Below, one piece after another: positions 8,991 through 17,240 of a DNA stretch of 64,000 nt (the first letter of the stretch is position 1; each line of letters begins with the position of its first letter). This stretch comes from Bradyrhizobium sp. 141 (GTDB taxonomy: Bacteria; Pseudomonadota; Alphaproteobacteria; Rhizobiales; Xanthobacteraceae), in NCBI RefSeq assembly GCF_023074055.1, contig NZ_JADPKR010000100.1, forward strand, positions 124,001 through 188,000, given 5' to 3'. The position numbers were made by a program, and so were the translations under genes. The notes beneath the pieces were generated by a model that did not search any database, had not been told where the DNA came from, and saw only the letters and a list, made by a program, of their open reading frames with translations.

Positions 8991-9686
8991 CTATTGCTTC
9001 TGCAACAGCTTGAGACGGCAGCGCAGCGCCTCGCGGATATGCGCGCGCGCGAGCTGCTCCGCCTCATCGCCTTTGCGTGCGGCGATGGCGTCGATGATGG
9101 CCTGGTGCTCGCCGTGGCTGGTCGAGGGGCGGCCCGATACGGTGAATGTGGTCGGACCGAGCAGGGCGATCCAGTCCTGCAATTCGCGGGAGGCGTTGTC
9201 GAGATAGCGATTGCGCGCGGCGCGGCAGATCGCCTCGTGAAACACGCGGTTGAGCCTTGCCCTTTCTCTTGCCATCTCGGCTGCGTCGGTCTCCGACGCT
9301 TCGACAAAAGCCTGCTCGATGTCCCTGAGCGCGTCGATCTCGGGTGCCGAGGCGTGCTCGGCGGCGAGGCGCGCGGCGGCGCCTTCCATGATCTCGCGCA
9401 TGGCGTAGAGCTCGAGCACCTCGGAGATGTCGAGATTGCGCACGATCAGCCCGCGGCCGCCGGCGGGCTCGACGAAACCGCGCGCTGCAAGGCGCCCCAG
9501 CGCTTCGCGAACCGGTGTGCGGCTGACCTTCAGCCGCTGCGCGACCTCCTCCTCGCGCAGACGGTCGCCGGCGCGGTAGCTGCCGGCCTGGAGCGCTTCG
9601 CACAGCGAGCGGAAGACGGCTTCGCCGAGCGCGACACCGGAGGCACGCGCGATCGTTCCACCTGTTTTTGCCGGGCGTCTGGCCAT
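8991..9686 (-). CDS. GntR-family (FadR/FCD) transcriptional regulator of the tcu genes
   Basis: A 231-residue regulator. The winged helix at about residues 18-85 contains LREEEVAQRLKVSRTPVREALGRL in the typical GntR form. The C-terminal FCD domain is all-helical, with the metal/ligand-type residues in RLNRVFHEAICRAARN and STSHGEHQAIIDAI. The start at 9686 is the ATG that gives the usual FCD length; the upstream in-frame extension is Pro/Thr-rich and lies over the divergent promoter. The gene faces away from tcuA. A perfect 12-bp palindrome sits between them. By position it probably controls tcuAB in response to tricarballylate or a related acid. Confidence 0.88.
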   Translation of the reverse strand: MARRPAKTGGTIARASGVALGEAVFRSLCEALQAGSYRAGDRLREEEVAQRLKVSRTPVREALGRLAARGFVEPAGGRGLIVRNLDISEVLELYAMREIMEGAAARLAAEHASAPEIDALRDIEQAFVEASETDAAEMARERARLNRVFHEAICRAARNRYLDNASRELQDWIALLGPTTFTVSGRPSTSHGEHQAIIDAIAARKGDEAEQLARAHIREALRCRLKLLQKQ

Positions 9687-9744
9687 TGTGCCTCGAGGCG
9701 CATCCTGCCCATGCAGAGACGCGCTTGCGTCATCATCGTATATC

Positions 9745-9756
9745 TTTGTATACAAA
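9745..9756. promoter_or_regulatory. palindromic operator candidate TTTGTATACAAA
   Basis: A perfect 12-bp palindrome lies in the 145-bp divergent space between the GntR gene (start 9686) and tcuA (start 9832). GntR/FCD proteins commonly bind short TGTATACA-like palindromes, so this is the best candidate for the shared operator. Confidence 0.6.
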
Positions 9757-9831
9757 AGTACGCAATGGTGGACCCGGCTGGCCGGTGCCGCCACCAGGCA
9801 TGTCTCCAGCTTCGTTGCATCGGGCATACGC

Positions 9832-11223
9832 ATGAGTAGCAAATACGACGTGCTGGTGATCGGTGGCGGCAACGCGGCGCTATGCGCGGCGATCGCGGCG
9901 CGGCGCGGCGGAGCGTCGGTGCTCGTGCTCGAGGGGGCGCCAACGTTCTATCGCGGTGGCAATACTCGGCACACCCGCAACATGCGCTGCGCCCATGACG
10001 CCGCCACCGAAATCCTGACCGGTCCCTACACCGAAGAGGAGTTCTGGGAGGATCTGCTGCGCGTCACCGGGGGGCAGACCGACGAAGTGCTGGCGCGCCA
10101 CATGATCCGCGAGTCCAAGGACATCCTGAACTGGATCGTGGAGCAGGGCGTGCGCTGGCAGCCATCGCTGGGCGGCACGTTGAGCCTTGGCCGCACCAAT
10201 TCCTTCTTCCTCGGCGGCGGCCGCGCAATGCTGAACGCGCTCTATCTCACCGCCGAGCGGCTCGGCGTAGAGGTCGCATATGAAGCGGAGGTCACCGATC
10301 TCGTGATCGAGGACGGCATGTTCCTCGCTGCCTGCCTGAAGCGGCCGATCAACGGCGCAACCGAGATCCGCGCCACCTCGCTGGTCGCGGCGGCCGGTGG
10401 GTTCGAGGCCAACATCGAATGGCTCAAGCAATATTGGGGCGAGGCCGCCGACAATTTCCTGATCCGCGGCACGCCCTATAACCGCGGCTCGATCCTGAAG
10501 ATGCTGCTCGACAAGGGCGTGCAGGAGGTCGGCGATCCCACCCAGTGCCATGCGGTCGCGATCGACGCCCGCGCGCCGAAATTCGACGGCGGCATCATCA
10601 CGCGGCACGACTCCGTCGTCTTCGGCATCGTCGTCAACAAGCACGCACAGCGGTTCTACGACGAAGGCGAGGACATCTGGCCGAAGCGTTACGCGATTTG
10701 GGGCCGGCTGGTCGCGGCGCAGCCCGACCAGATCGCCTACATCATCTTCGACTCGACCGTCGTCACGAGCTTCATGCCGACGCTGTTCCCGCCGATCGCC
10801 GGACAGACTGTGGCCGAACTCGCCGGCAAGCTCGAGCTCGATCCGGCCGCGCTGGAAAAGACCATCACCGAATTCAACGCCGCGGTGCGGCCCGGCACCT
10901 TCGATCACACAATTCTGGATGACTGCGTGACCGAGGGCATAACGCCACCAAAGACGCACTGGGCGCGCAAAATCGAGACGCCGCCTTATCTCGCCTATCC
11001 GGTGCGGCCTGGCATCACCTTCACCTATCTCGGCACGCGCGTAACCAAGGAGGCGCGCATGCTGATGGCTGACGGCAAACCGTCGGCCAACATGTTCGCG
11101 GCCGGCGAGATCATGGCCGGCAATGTGCTCGGCAAGGGCTATGCGGCCGGCATGGGCATGACCATCGGCAGCGTGTTCGGACGGATCGCGGGACGGGAAG
11201 CGGCGAGACATGCACGGAACTAG
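9832..11223 (+). CDS. tcuA: FAD-dependent tricarballylate dehydrogenase
   Basis: A 463-residue flavoprotein of the fumarate reductase/succinate dehydrogenase flavoprotein family. It starts with the Rossmann motif VLVIGGGNAALCAAIAARRG. The FAD C-terminal signature is visible in ANMFAAGEIMAGNVLGKGY. By family it oxidises tricarballylate to cis-aconitate, and electrons then pass to TcuB. The start at 9832 places the Rossmann strand at residues 5-10; an upstream extension is possible but overlaps the operator region. The 3' end overlaps tcuB by 14 bases, so the genes form an operon. The divergent GntR gene is the likely regulator. Confidence 0.9.
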   Translation: MSSKYDVLVIGGGNAALCAAIAARRGGASVLVLEGAPTFYRGGNTRHTRNMRCAHDAATEILTGPYTEEEFWEDLLRVTGGQTDEVLARHMIRESKDILNWIVEQGVRWQPSLGGTLSLGRTNSFFLGGGRAMLNALYLTAERLGVEVAYEAEVTDLVIEDGMFLAACLKRPINGATEIRATSLVAAAGGFEANIEWLKQYWGEAADNFLIRGTPYNRGSILKMLLDKGVQEVGDPTQCHAVAIDARAPKFDGGIITRHDSVVFGIVVNKHAQRFYDEGEDIWPKRYAIWGRLVAAQPDQIAYIIFDSTVVTSFMPTLFPPIAGQTVAELAGKLELDPAALEKTITEFNAAVRPGTFDHTILDDCVTEGITPPKTHWARKIETPPYLAYPVRPGITFTYLGTRVTKEARMLMADGKPSANMFAAGEIMAGNVLGKGYAAGMGMTIGSVFGRIAGREAARHARN

Positions 11224-12299
11224 AATCTTGGACGAGGCCGACCGTCTGATGACGGTCTGCAATTCCTGCCGCTACTGCGAGGGATTGTGCGCGGTGTTTC
11301 CGGCGATGGAGATGCGCCGCGCCTTCTCCGACGGCGACCTCAACTATCTCGCCAATCTCTGCCATGCCTGCGGGGCCTGCTATGTCGACTGCCAGTTCTC
11401 GCCGCCGCACGAGTTCAACGTCAACGTTCCCAAAACGCTGGCAATTGCGCGCGCCGAGTCCTATGCGGCCTATGCCTGGCCGCGGGCGCTATCAGGCACA
11501 TTTGCGCGCAACGGCCTCGTCATCAGCGTCGTCGCCGCGCTCAGCATGGCGGCTTTCATCCTTGGCTTCGCCGCCTTGAACGACCGCAGCGTGCTGTTCG
11601 GCGTGCACACCGGACCCGGCGCCTTCTACAGACTGATGCCGCACAACGCGATGGCCGCGCTGTTCAGTGCCGCCTTCCTGTATGCGATCCTCGCCCTCGT
11701 CATGAGCGTGCGGGCCTTCTGGCGCGACATCGGTCCGCCGGTCGGTGGCCGCGCCGACGGCGGCTCGATCTTTCAGGCGATCCGCGATGCCGGCGAGCTG
11801 CGCTATCTCCATGGCGGCGGGGTCGGCTGCTATAATGAAGACGACAAGCCGACCGACCGGCACAAACTTTATCACCACCTGACCTTCTACGGCTTCCTGC
11901 TCTGTTTTGCCGCGACGTCGGTCGCCACGCTTTATCACTATCTGCTCGGCCGCGAGGCGCCGTATCCGTGGTGGGATCTGCCTGTGGTGCTTGGCACGCT
12001 CGGCGGCATCGGCCTCATCGTCGGACCGATCGGCCTGTTCATGGCCAGGATGCGGCGCGATCCCGCGTTGCTCGACGAGACCCGCCATGGCATGGATGTC
12101 GGCTTCATCGCCATGCTGTTCCTGACCGGCCTCACCGGCATGGCCCTTCTGCTCCTGCGCGAGACCTCTGGCGCTGCATCTCGGCGCGGTGTTTGCGCTG
12201 TTCATCACCATGCCCTACGGCAAGTTCGTGCACGGCATCTACCGCTTCGCGGCGCTGGTGCGTTACGCGCAGGAGCGGCGCAGCGAAGCTCGCTCTTGA
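11210..12299 (+). pseudogene. tcuB: tricarballylate utilisation iron-sulfur membrane protein, frameshifted near the 3' end
   Basis: TcuB re-oxidises TcuA and hands electrons to the membrane. The N-terminus has two 4Fe-4S motifs (CNSCRYCEGLC and CHACGACYVDC), followed by several membrane helices containing LYHHLTFYGFLLCF and LYHYLLG. The starting frame reads correctly for about 319 residues to LLLLRET at 12166. It then turns into an Arg/Ala-rich non-family tail ending at 12316. In the +1 frame from 12168 the family-like end appears: LALHLGAVFALF, then KFVHGIYRFAALVRYAQE, stopping at 12297-12299. A short indel has therefore removed the last helix from the main frame. Either tcuB is damaged or the assembly has a base error. 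An expressed product would lack the last span. Confidence 0.8.
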
Positions 12300-12371
12300 G
12301 AGGTGCGCGCGCCTGACGTATCTCTTGAGCCCGTTCGCGCGATGCGCGAATCGCTCGGGGAACCCGCGCTC

Positions 12372-12530
12372 ATGTACATGTTTCTGCCTTTTCTGTTGGC
12401 GCTCGCAGGCTGCGTCTGTGTCTGGCGTTCGCGCGCGGGAGCGGGCTATGCGCTCTGGGTCGCGACAATCACCGTCACCGTCGCATGGTTCTTCCACCAC
12501 GCGACCGATCCGCTGAAATTCTCGTTCTGA
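12372..12530 (+). CDS. DUF5993-like small membrane protein
   Basis: A 52-residue protein with two hydrophobic helices (MFLPFLLALAGCVCVW and ALWVATITVTVAWFFHHA) and the C-terminal HHATDPLKFSF. The pattern fits the DUF5993 family of tiny membrane proteins often found just before dsbB-like genes, as here: the dsbB-like ATG is 11 bases after the stop. Function is unknown; a role beside DsbB is inferred from position only. The ATG at 12372 is preferred to the in-frame start at 12303 because the upstream part is polar, lies next to the end of tcuB and would not fit the family length. Confidence 0.65.
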   Translation: MYMFLPFLLALAGCVCVWRSRAGAGYALWVATITVTVAWFFHHATDPLKFSF

Positions 12531-12541
12531 CCGCGCGGAAC

Positions 12542-13210
12542 ATGGAAACGACGACAATGGGCGGACAATGGTCGGTCGGCGCGGTCCTGAACATGCTGGG
12601 GCTGTTCGGCATCTCCTCGGTTCTGGCGGTCGCGTTCTATTATCAACTTGCGCTTGGCGAATTGCCTTGCCCGCTTTGCCTGCTGCAAAGAGCCGGATTC
12701 ATCGCGATCGGCATGGGTTTCCTGTTCAACCTGCGTCTCGGTGAACGTCCGTCGCACTACGCGATGATCCTCATAGCCAGCCTCGTCACCGGCTTCATTG
12801 CCATGCGGCAGGTGTCGCTGCATCTCGCGCCTGGCGATCCCGGATATGGTTCGACGCTGTTCGGGCTGCATTTCTACACCTGGGCGCTCGTCGCCGCGGT
12901 CGGAGTCGTCTGCTATGTCGCGCTTGTCTTTGTCCTGAAGGATGTGACTGGCAGCCGGAACGGAGACGCGCCGATGGGCGGGCAGGCGTCGAACGCGGCG
13001 TTCGCAATTTTCGCGTTGCTCGTCGCCGCAAATCTCCTGTCCACCGCGCTGGAGTGCGGCGCGGGTCAGTGCGACGACAACCCGGTCCGCTATCTCCTGC
13101 TCAAGGACCGTCGCACCGGCGTTGGCCAGTGCGACGGTCGTGAGCCTTACGCCACCTCGCGCTCCGGCGGGGACGCCTGCTCGCGGGCCATCGTCGTTGC
13201 GGTGACATAG
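12542..13210 (+). CDS. dsbB: DsbB-family disulfide bond formation protein
   Basis: A 222-residue inner-membrane protein with four hydrophobic helices. The first periplasmic loop holds the redox pair in LPCPLCLLQRAG (CPLC). The second redox pair is in ALECGAGQCDDNP, shortly before the family-type end NPVRYLLL. By family it re-oxidises a periplasmic DsbA-type thiol oxidase and passes electrons to quinone. The C-terminus runs about 35 residues further than usual and overlaps the 3' end of the convergent acyltransferase gene by 64 bp. That extension looks like read-through of the neighbour's antisense strand and may be a recent loss of the original stop. The preceding small membrane gene is probably co-transcribed. 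Confidence 0.82.
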   Translation: METTTMGGQWSVGAVLNMLGLFGISSVLAVAFYYQLALGELPCPLCLLQRAGFIAIGMGFLFNLRLGERPSHYAMILIASLVTGFIAMRQVSLHLAPGDPGYGSTLFGLHFYTWALVAAVGVVCYVALVFVLKDVTGSRNGDAPMGGQASNAAFAIFALLVAANLLSTALECGAGQCDDNPVRYLLLKDRRTGVGQCDGREPYATSRSGGDACSRAIVVAVT

Positions 13211-16200
13211 TCGGTCTTGCCGGTGCCGAGCAACGGCACCTTGTCGACCACCATGATCGCGGCGGGAACGGTCAGCTCGGACGCGCCGATCGTCTTGGCC
13301 TGGCCCTGCATGGCGCTACGCTCGGCGTTCTTCTCTGTCGTCAGCAGCACGATGCGCTCGCCCTTGCGCGGGTCGGGGATCGACACGGCGACCGATTGGG
13401 CCTGCGGCCACAACGACGTCGCGATGCTCTCGACCGCGGACAGCGAGACCATTTCGCCTGCGATCTTGGCAAAGCGCTTGGCGCGGCCCTTGATGGTGAT
13501 GAAGCCGGCCGCGTCGATCGCCACGATGTCGCCGGTGTCGTGCCAACCCTCGGCGAGCACTTCGAGCACGCCGGGATTTTCGGCCCTGAGGTAACCGAGC
13601 ATCACGTTCGGCCCACGCACCGAGAGGCGTCCGCCTTCCTCGATGCCGGGGACCGGATCGAGCCTGCTTTCCATCAGCGGCGACAAGCGGCCGACGGTGC
13701 CGGGACGATTCGCCATCGGCGTGTTCATGGCCAGCACCGGCGCCGTCTCGGTGACGCCATAGCCTTCGAGGATGCGGATGCCGTAGCGCTCCATGAACAC
13801 CTGGCGGGTGCGATCCTTGACCGCTTCGGCGCCGGCAATCACCAGGCGCAGGGTGCGGAAGTCGTAGGCATGCGCCGAGCGGGCGTAGCCGGTGAGGAAC
13901 GTATCGGTGCCGAACAGGACCGTCGCCCCGGTCTGGTAGATCAGCTCGGGCACGATCCGGTAATGCAGCGGCGAGGGGTACATGTAGATCGGAATGCCCG
14001 CCAGCAGCGGCATCATCATTCCGCCGGTCAGCCCGAAGGAGTGGAATACCGGCAGCACGTTGAACACCTTGTCATTGGCGTTGGCGTCGACCCGCGCCAG
14101 CGCCTGCGCCGCGTTGGCGAGGATGTTGCGGTGGGACAGCACCACGCCCTTGGGCGTGCCTTCCGAACCCGAGGTGAACAGCACCACGGCTGGATCGTTG
14201 GCCTGGCGGGTGACGCGCGGCGTCGTGCCGGCGAGCAGACCCTTGATCTTGTCGACGGTACCGATCGAGGCACGGACGTCCTCGAGATAGACGACACGCG
14301 CCTCTGCGGAGATCGCGGCCATCAGCTTGTCGAGCTTGCCTTTCTCGATGAAGGCCTTCGAGGTCAGCACGGTCTTGACCTGCGCAGCCTTCATGGCGGC
14401 GAGGACGTTGACCGGACCGGCCGAGAAGTTGAGCATCGCCGGCACCCGGCCGATGTTCTGCAGCGCCATGAAGACGACGGCGACGCCGGCCGAGTTCGGC
14501 AGCAGCACGCCGACATTTTCGCCGACGGCGGTGCCGCTCTCGAGCTTGCGGCTCAGGACCTGCGCGCCGAGAATCAGCTTGCGGTAGGTCAGCTTGGTGC
14601 CAAGCGCGTCCTCGATGATGACCTTGCCGGTGTCGCGGTCGCGATAGGCGTGTCCGAGGGCTTCGAACAGCGTGTGATCGAGCATTGCGTTCTTGACCAT
14701 CGCATCGATCATCACGTCCTGCAGTGCGGCGCCCGCGGCGTTGCGGCGCGCCTTGCCCTTCAGCGCCGGATCGACCGGCAGCTTGACCGGCGGCAGGATG
14801 GTGACCGTCACTCGCGGAAACCACGAGCGCTTGATCTGGCTGCTGTTGAGATAGCTGAGATGCGAGCGCTGGGCGCCTTCGATGCGGACCGGCACCACAA
14901 CGGCGTCAGCCTTGTCCGCGATCATCGCGGTGCCGTCATAGACCTTCATCAGGGAGCCGGAGACGGTGATGCGTCCCTCCGGGAAGATCACGACCGGTTC
15001 GCCGGCGGCGACCAGCTTGATCAGGTCACGCGCGGCCAGCGGCTTGCTCGGGTCCATGGTGTAGTGCTTGACCACGCGCAGGAACGGCTTGGCCCACCAG
15101 GCCTTGGAGATGCCGGTATCGACCGCGAAGCTGGCGTCGATCGGCAGCACGGCGTGCAACAGCGGGCCGTCGATCAGGCTGACATGGTTGGGCGCGATCA
15201 GCATGCGGGTGCCGGCAGGCGGCAGGTTTTCGAGCCCGCGCACCTCGGTGCGGAACAGCGCACGGAACAAAAGCCCGCCGAAATCGCGCACGCCCTCCTT
15301 GCCCCACTTGGTCAGCACGAACCACACCGCGCCGAAGCTGGCGACGCCGAGGCCGAAGAAGATCCAGCCGATATGGAGGCCAGCCGCCTGCAGCAATGCG
15401 ACGAACAGCGAGCCAACCACCATGAAGGCGGCTTGCAGCACGTTGCCGGCGGCAATGATGCGGGCGCGCTCGGATGGCGCCGACCAGGCCTGAACAGCCG
15501 CAAAGGACGGCACAACGAACAAGCCGCCGCCGAATGCGAACGCGACGAAATCGACCAACATGCGCAGGCCTGCGAACGAAGTTGCGAAGTCGGTCGCGGT
15601 GATGTCCTGCCCCTTGGCGGTCACGCCGATGGCCCAGGCGAGATCGAGGCCGGCGAATCCCATGATGATGGCGCCGATCGGCACCAGCGCGAGGTTCGGA
15701 CGAACGTGGCTCAGGCTGGCGGCGAACAGCGAGCCGATGGCGATGCCGATCGCGAAGATCGCAAGGCACAGCGTCACCACGCCCTCGGTGCCGCCGACGA
15801 CCTCCTTGACCAGCGCCGGCAGCAGCGACAGCACGATGGCGCCGACCAGCCAGAACCAGGAGACGATGACGGTGCCGTCCCACAGCCGGTGGTCGGCATG
15901 CAACGTCCTGAGGAGACCGAGCGTCGAGGTCCAGGGATTGGCGTTGACGGGCAGATCGGGCGCGGACGGCGTCGTCTGCGGAATGCGGGCGGCGAAAGCC
16001 CAGGACAACAGCGCCAGCACGACCACGGCCGATGCGACCCAGCCCATATGCGCGGACCCGGCCACGAACTGGCCGCCGGCGACGGTGCCGAGCAGGATCG
16101 CCATGAAGGTCGCGCCTTCGACCAGCGCGTTGCCGGTCGCGAGCTCACCGAGCTCGAGCTGATCCGGCAGCATGGAGTATTTCACCGGGCCGAACAGGGC

Positions 16201-16551
16201 GGCGATGATGCCAAACAGCGCGAGCGCTGCGAACAGCAGCGGCACCGAGTGCAGGAAGAAGCCGGCGGCGGCAAAGCAGGCGGCGAAGATCTCGGCGAAT
16301 TTGAGCCGCCTTGCGACGACGGATTTGACGTATTTGTCGGCGAGCTGGCCGCCGAGCCCGGACAGGATGAAATAGGGGAAGATGAAGACGGCGCCGGCCA
16401 CCGTCACCAGGGCATCGCCGTGGCCGGTCGCGGCACTGTAAAGCAGGATGATGACGAGTGCGTTCTTGAGCACGTTGTCATTGAGTGCCGAGAAAAATTG
16501 CGCCCAGAACAGCGGCGCAAAGCGGCGTGACGACATCAATTCCCTGATCAT
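13147..16551 (-). CDS. aas: fused lysophospholipid transporter / acyltransferase / acyl-ACP synthetase (LplT-Aas type)
   Basis: A 1134-residue three-part protein. Residues 1-400 are an MFS-type membrane domain like LplT, which flips lysophospholipids inward (FFSALNDNVLKNALVIILL is typical). Residues about 430-620 are a PlsC acyltransferase with the HX4D motif in NHVSLIDGPLL and FPEGRITVSG. Residues about 640-1134 are an AMP-forming acyl ligase with VVLFTSGSEGTPKGVVLSH and a C-terminal LLGTGKTDYV segment. Together they would take up lysophospholipid and re-acylate it. In E. coli these are two genes (lplT and aas); here they form one chain. The 3' end overlaps the dsbB-like gene. The first ATG is chosen; a second at residue 6 is possible. 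Confidence 0.9.
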   Translation of the reverse strand: MIRELMSSRRFAPLFWAQFFSALNDNVLKNALVIILLYSAATGHGDALVTVAGAVFIFPYFILSGLGGQLADKYVKSVVARRLKFAEIFAACFAAAGFFLHSVPLLFAALALFGIIAALFGPVKYSMLPDQLELGELATGNALVEGATFMAILLGTVAGGQFVAGSAHMGWVASAVVVLALLSWAFAARIPQTTPSAPDLPVNANPWTSTLGLLRTLHADHRLWDGTVIVSWFWLVGAIVLSLLPALVKEVVGGTEGVVTLCLAIFAIGIAIGSLFAASLSHVRPNLALVPIGAIIMGFAGLDLAWAIGVTAKGQDITATDFATSFAGLRMLVDFVAFAFGGGLFVVPSFAAVQAWSAPSERARIIAAGNVLQAAFMVVGSLFVALLQAAGLHIGWIFFGLGVASFGAVWFVLTKWGKEGVRDFGGLLFRALFRTEVRGLENLPPAGTRMLIAPNHVSLIDGPLLHAVLPIDASFAVDTGISKAWWAKPFLRVVKHYTMDPSKPLAARDLIKLVAAGEPVVIFPEGRITVSGSLMKVYDGTAMIADKADAVVVPVRIEGAQRSHLSYLNSSQIKRSWFPRVTVTILPPVKLPVDPALKGKARRNAAGAALQDVMIDAMVKNAMLDHTLFEALGHAYRDRDTGKVIIEDALGTKLTYRKLILGAQVLSRKLESGTAVGENVGVLLPNSAGVAVVFMALQNIGRVPAMLNFSAGPVNVLAAMKAAQVKTVLTSKAFIEKGKLDKLMAAISAEARVVYLEDVRASIGTVDKIKGLLAGTTPRVTRQANDPAVVLFTSGSEGTPKGVVLSHRNILANAAQALARVDANANDKVFNVLPVFHSFGLTGGMMMPLLAGIPIYMYPSPLHYRIVPELIYQTGATVLFGTDTFLTGYARSAHAYDFRTLRLVIAGAEAVKDRTRQVFMERYGIRILEGYGVTETAPVLAMNTPMANRPGTVGRLSPLMESRLDPVPGIEEGGRLSVRGPNVMLGYLRAENPGVLEVLAEGWHDTGDIVAIDAAGFITIKGRAKRFAKIAGEMVSLSAVESIATSLWPQAQSVAVSIPDPRKGERIVLLTTEKNAERSAMQGQAKTIGASELTVPAAIMVVDKVPLLGTGKTDYVTATTMAREQASPPEREVA

Positions 16552-16908
16552 GACTAGTCCTGTTTTGGAAAGGCAGCCTGAGGTTCGTTACGTTGTCTGA
16601 AGCGTCACGACCGGAAGGGGTTGGGACGAACGATTGCAGGGTGGCGACGGTCGCCGGCCTGCCTTGTCCCCCTCGATCCCCTCCGATCCTTGGTCTCCAA
16701 CTGGTCTCGTTAGGTTCGCAAATATCTGGTCGCGGCCAGGTTTGGGCGGAATGGCCGCGCTTAACGGATATCGCGTGGGGCGATGAGGAAAAGCTGAACC
16801 GCATCGCCACACCCCGCGAGATCCGCTGCGAAAGTCGGGAGATGGTAATTCCTTCCTTGCAACCGGGTCTTGCATTCGAGCCGATCGGAACGCGCCGGCT
16901 GCGCGCCT
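16552..16908. other. intergenic region, no gene supported
   Basis: 357 bp between the aas start and the end of the small minus-strand gene. Several short frames cross it in both directions, but none has a good start, ribosome site or protein-like composition. It should contain the aas promoter. I see no repeat, dyad or RNA structure that stands out. Confidence 0.6.
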
Positions 16909-17175
16909 TCAGGTGAGATGGGCGAGGTGGCGAAAGGGCGAGAAGCGGCCGAGCAGGCTGAACCGGCGGCCCTCATAACGCGCCCGGGCGCGGCTCGCCC
17001 GCCACATCCGGAAGGTCGCGCGCCGCTCAGAGAGCACGCCGGCGATGTCGCAGGCATTGGCGATGCGATCGATCGGGGTCATCGCGAGCCTGAGAACGGC
17101 CCGGCCAAGGCCGTTCACGAGGGCAGCGGCGTCATCGACGAAGGTGAAGGCGATATCAACAGCGAGGGTTTGCAT
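16909..17175 (-). CDS. small hypothetical protein divergent from the TetR regulator
   Basis: An 88-residue protein beginning MQTLAVDIAFTFVDDAAALV, with an amphipathic or weakly hydrophobic N-terminal half and a strongly basic C-terminal half (RRATFRMWRASRARARYEGRR). I do not recognise the family. Support comes from a GGAG ribosome site 12 bases before the ATG and from its position: it diverges from a TetR gene, and a 13-bp palindrome (TGAACAATGTTCA) lies 23 bp upstream of its start. That makes it the obvious candidate target of the regulator. The in-frame extension upstream runs through the operators and is unlikely to be translated. Confidence 0.55.
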   Translation of the reverse strand: MQTLAVDIAFTFVDDAAALVNGLGRAVLRLAMTPIDRIANACDIAGVLSERRATFRMWRASRARARYEGRRFSLLGRFSPFRHLAHLT

Positions 17176-17197
17176 TTTGCAGGTCTCCGGGTTAATT

Positions 17198-17240
17198 TGA
17201 ACAATGTTCACATGAGTAGCTTGAAAATGAACAATGTTCA
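17198..17240. promoter_or_regulatory. twin TetR operator candidates, TGAACAATGTTCA x2
   Basis: Two identical 13-bp palindromes lie at 17198-17210 and 17228-17240, exactly 30 bp apart (about three helical turns). The first is in the divergent space. The second overlaps the 5' end of the TetR frame if translation starts at 17212. This is a typical layout for autoregulation plus control of a divergent target. Confidence 0.7.

Noticed and set aside
8994..9839. Long plus-strand frame opposite the GntR gene
   Set aside because: The minus strand has a full winged helix and FCD domain with normal codon use; the plus frame shows none.
9880..11262. 460-codon minus-strand frame opposite tcuA
   Set aside because: Antisense shadow rich in Arg/Asp/His; tcuA has clear FAD motifs.
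12150..12180. Programmed ribosomal frameshift in tcuB
   Set aside because: No slippery heptamer or downstream pseudoknot is evident, and the family-type end would need loss of one base or gain of two, which fits an indel better.
13396..16530. 1044-codon open frame on the plus strand
   Set aside because: It is the antisense shadow of aas. The composition is Arg/His/Asp/Gly-rich with no domain, as expected opposite GC-rich codons, while the minus strand shows three intact families.
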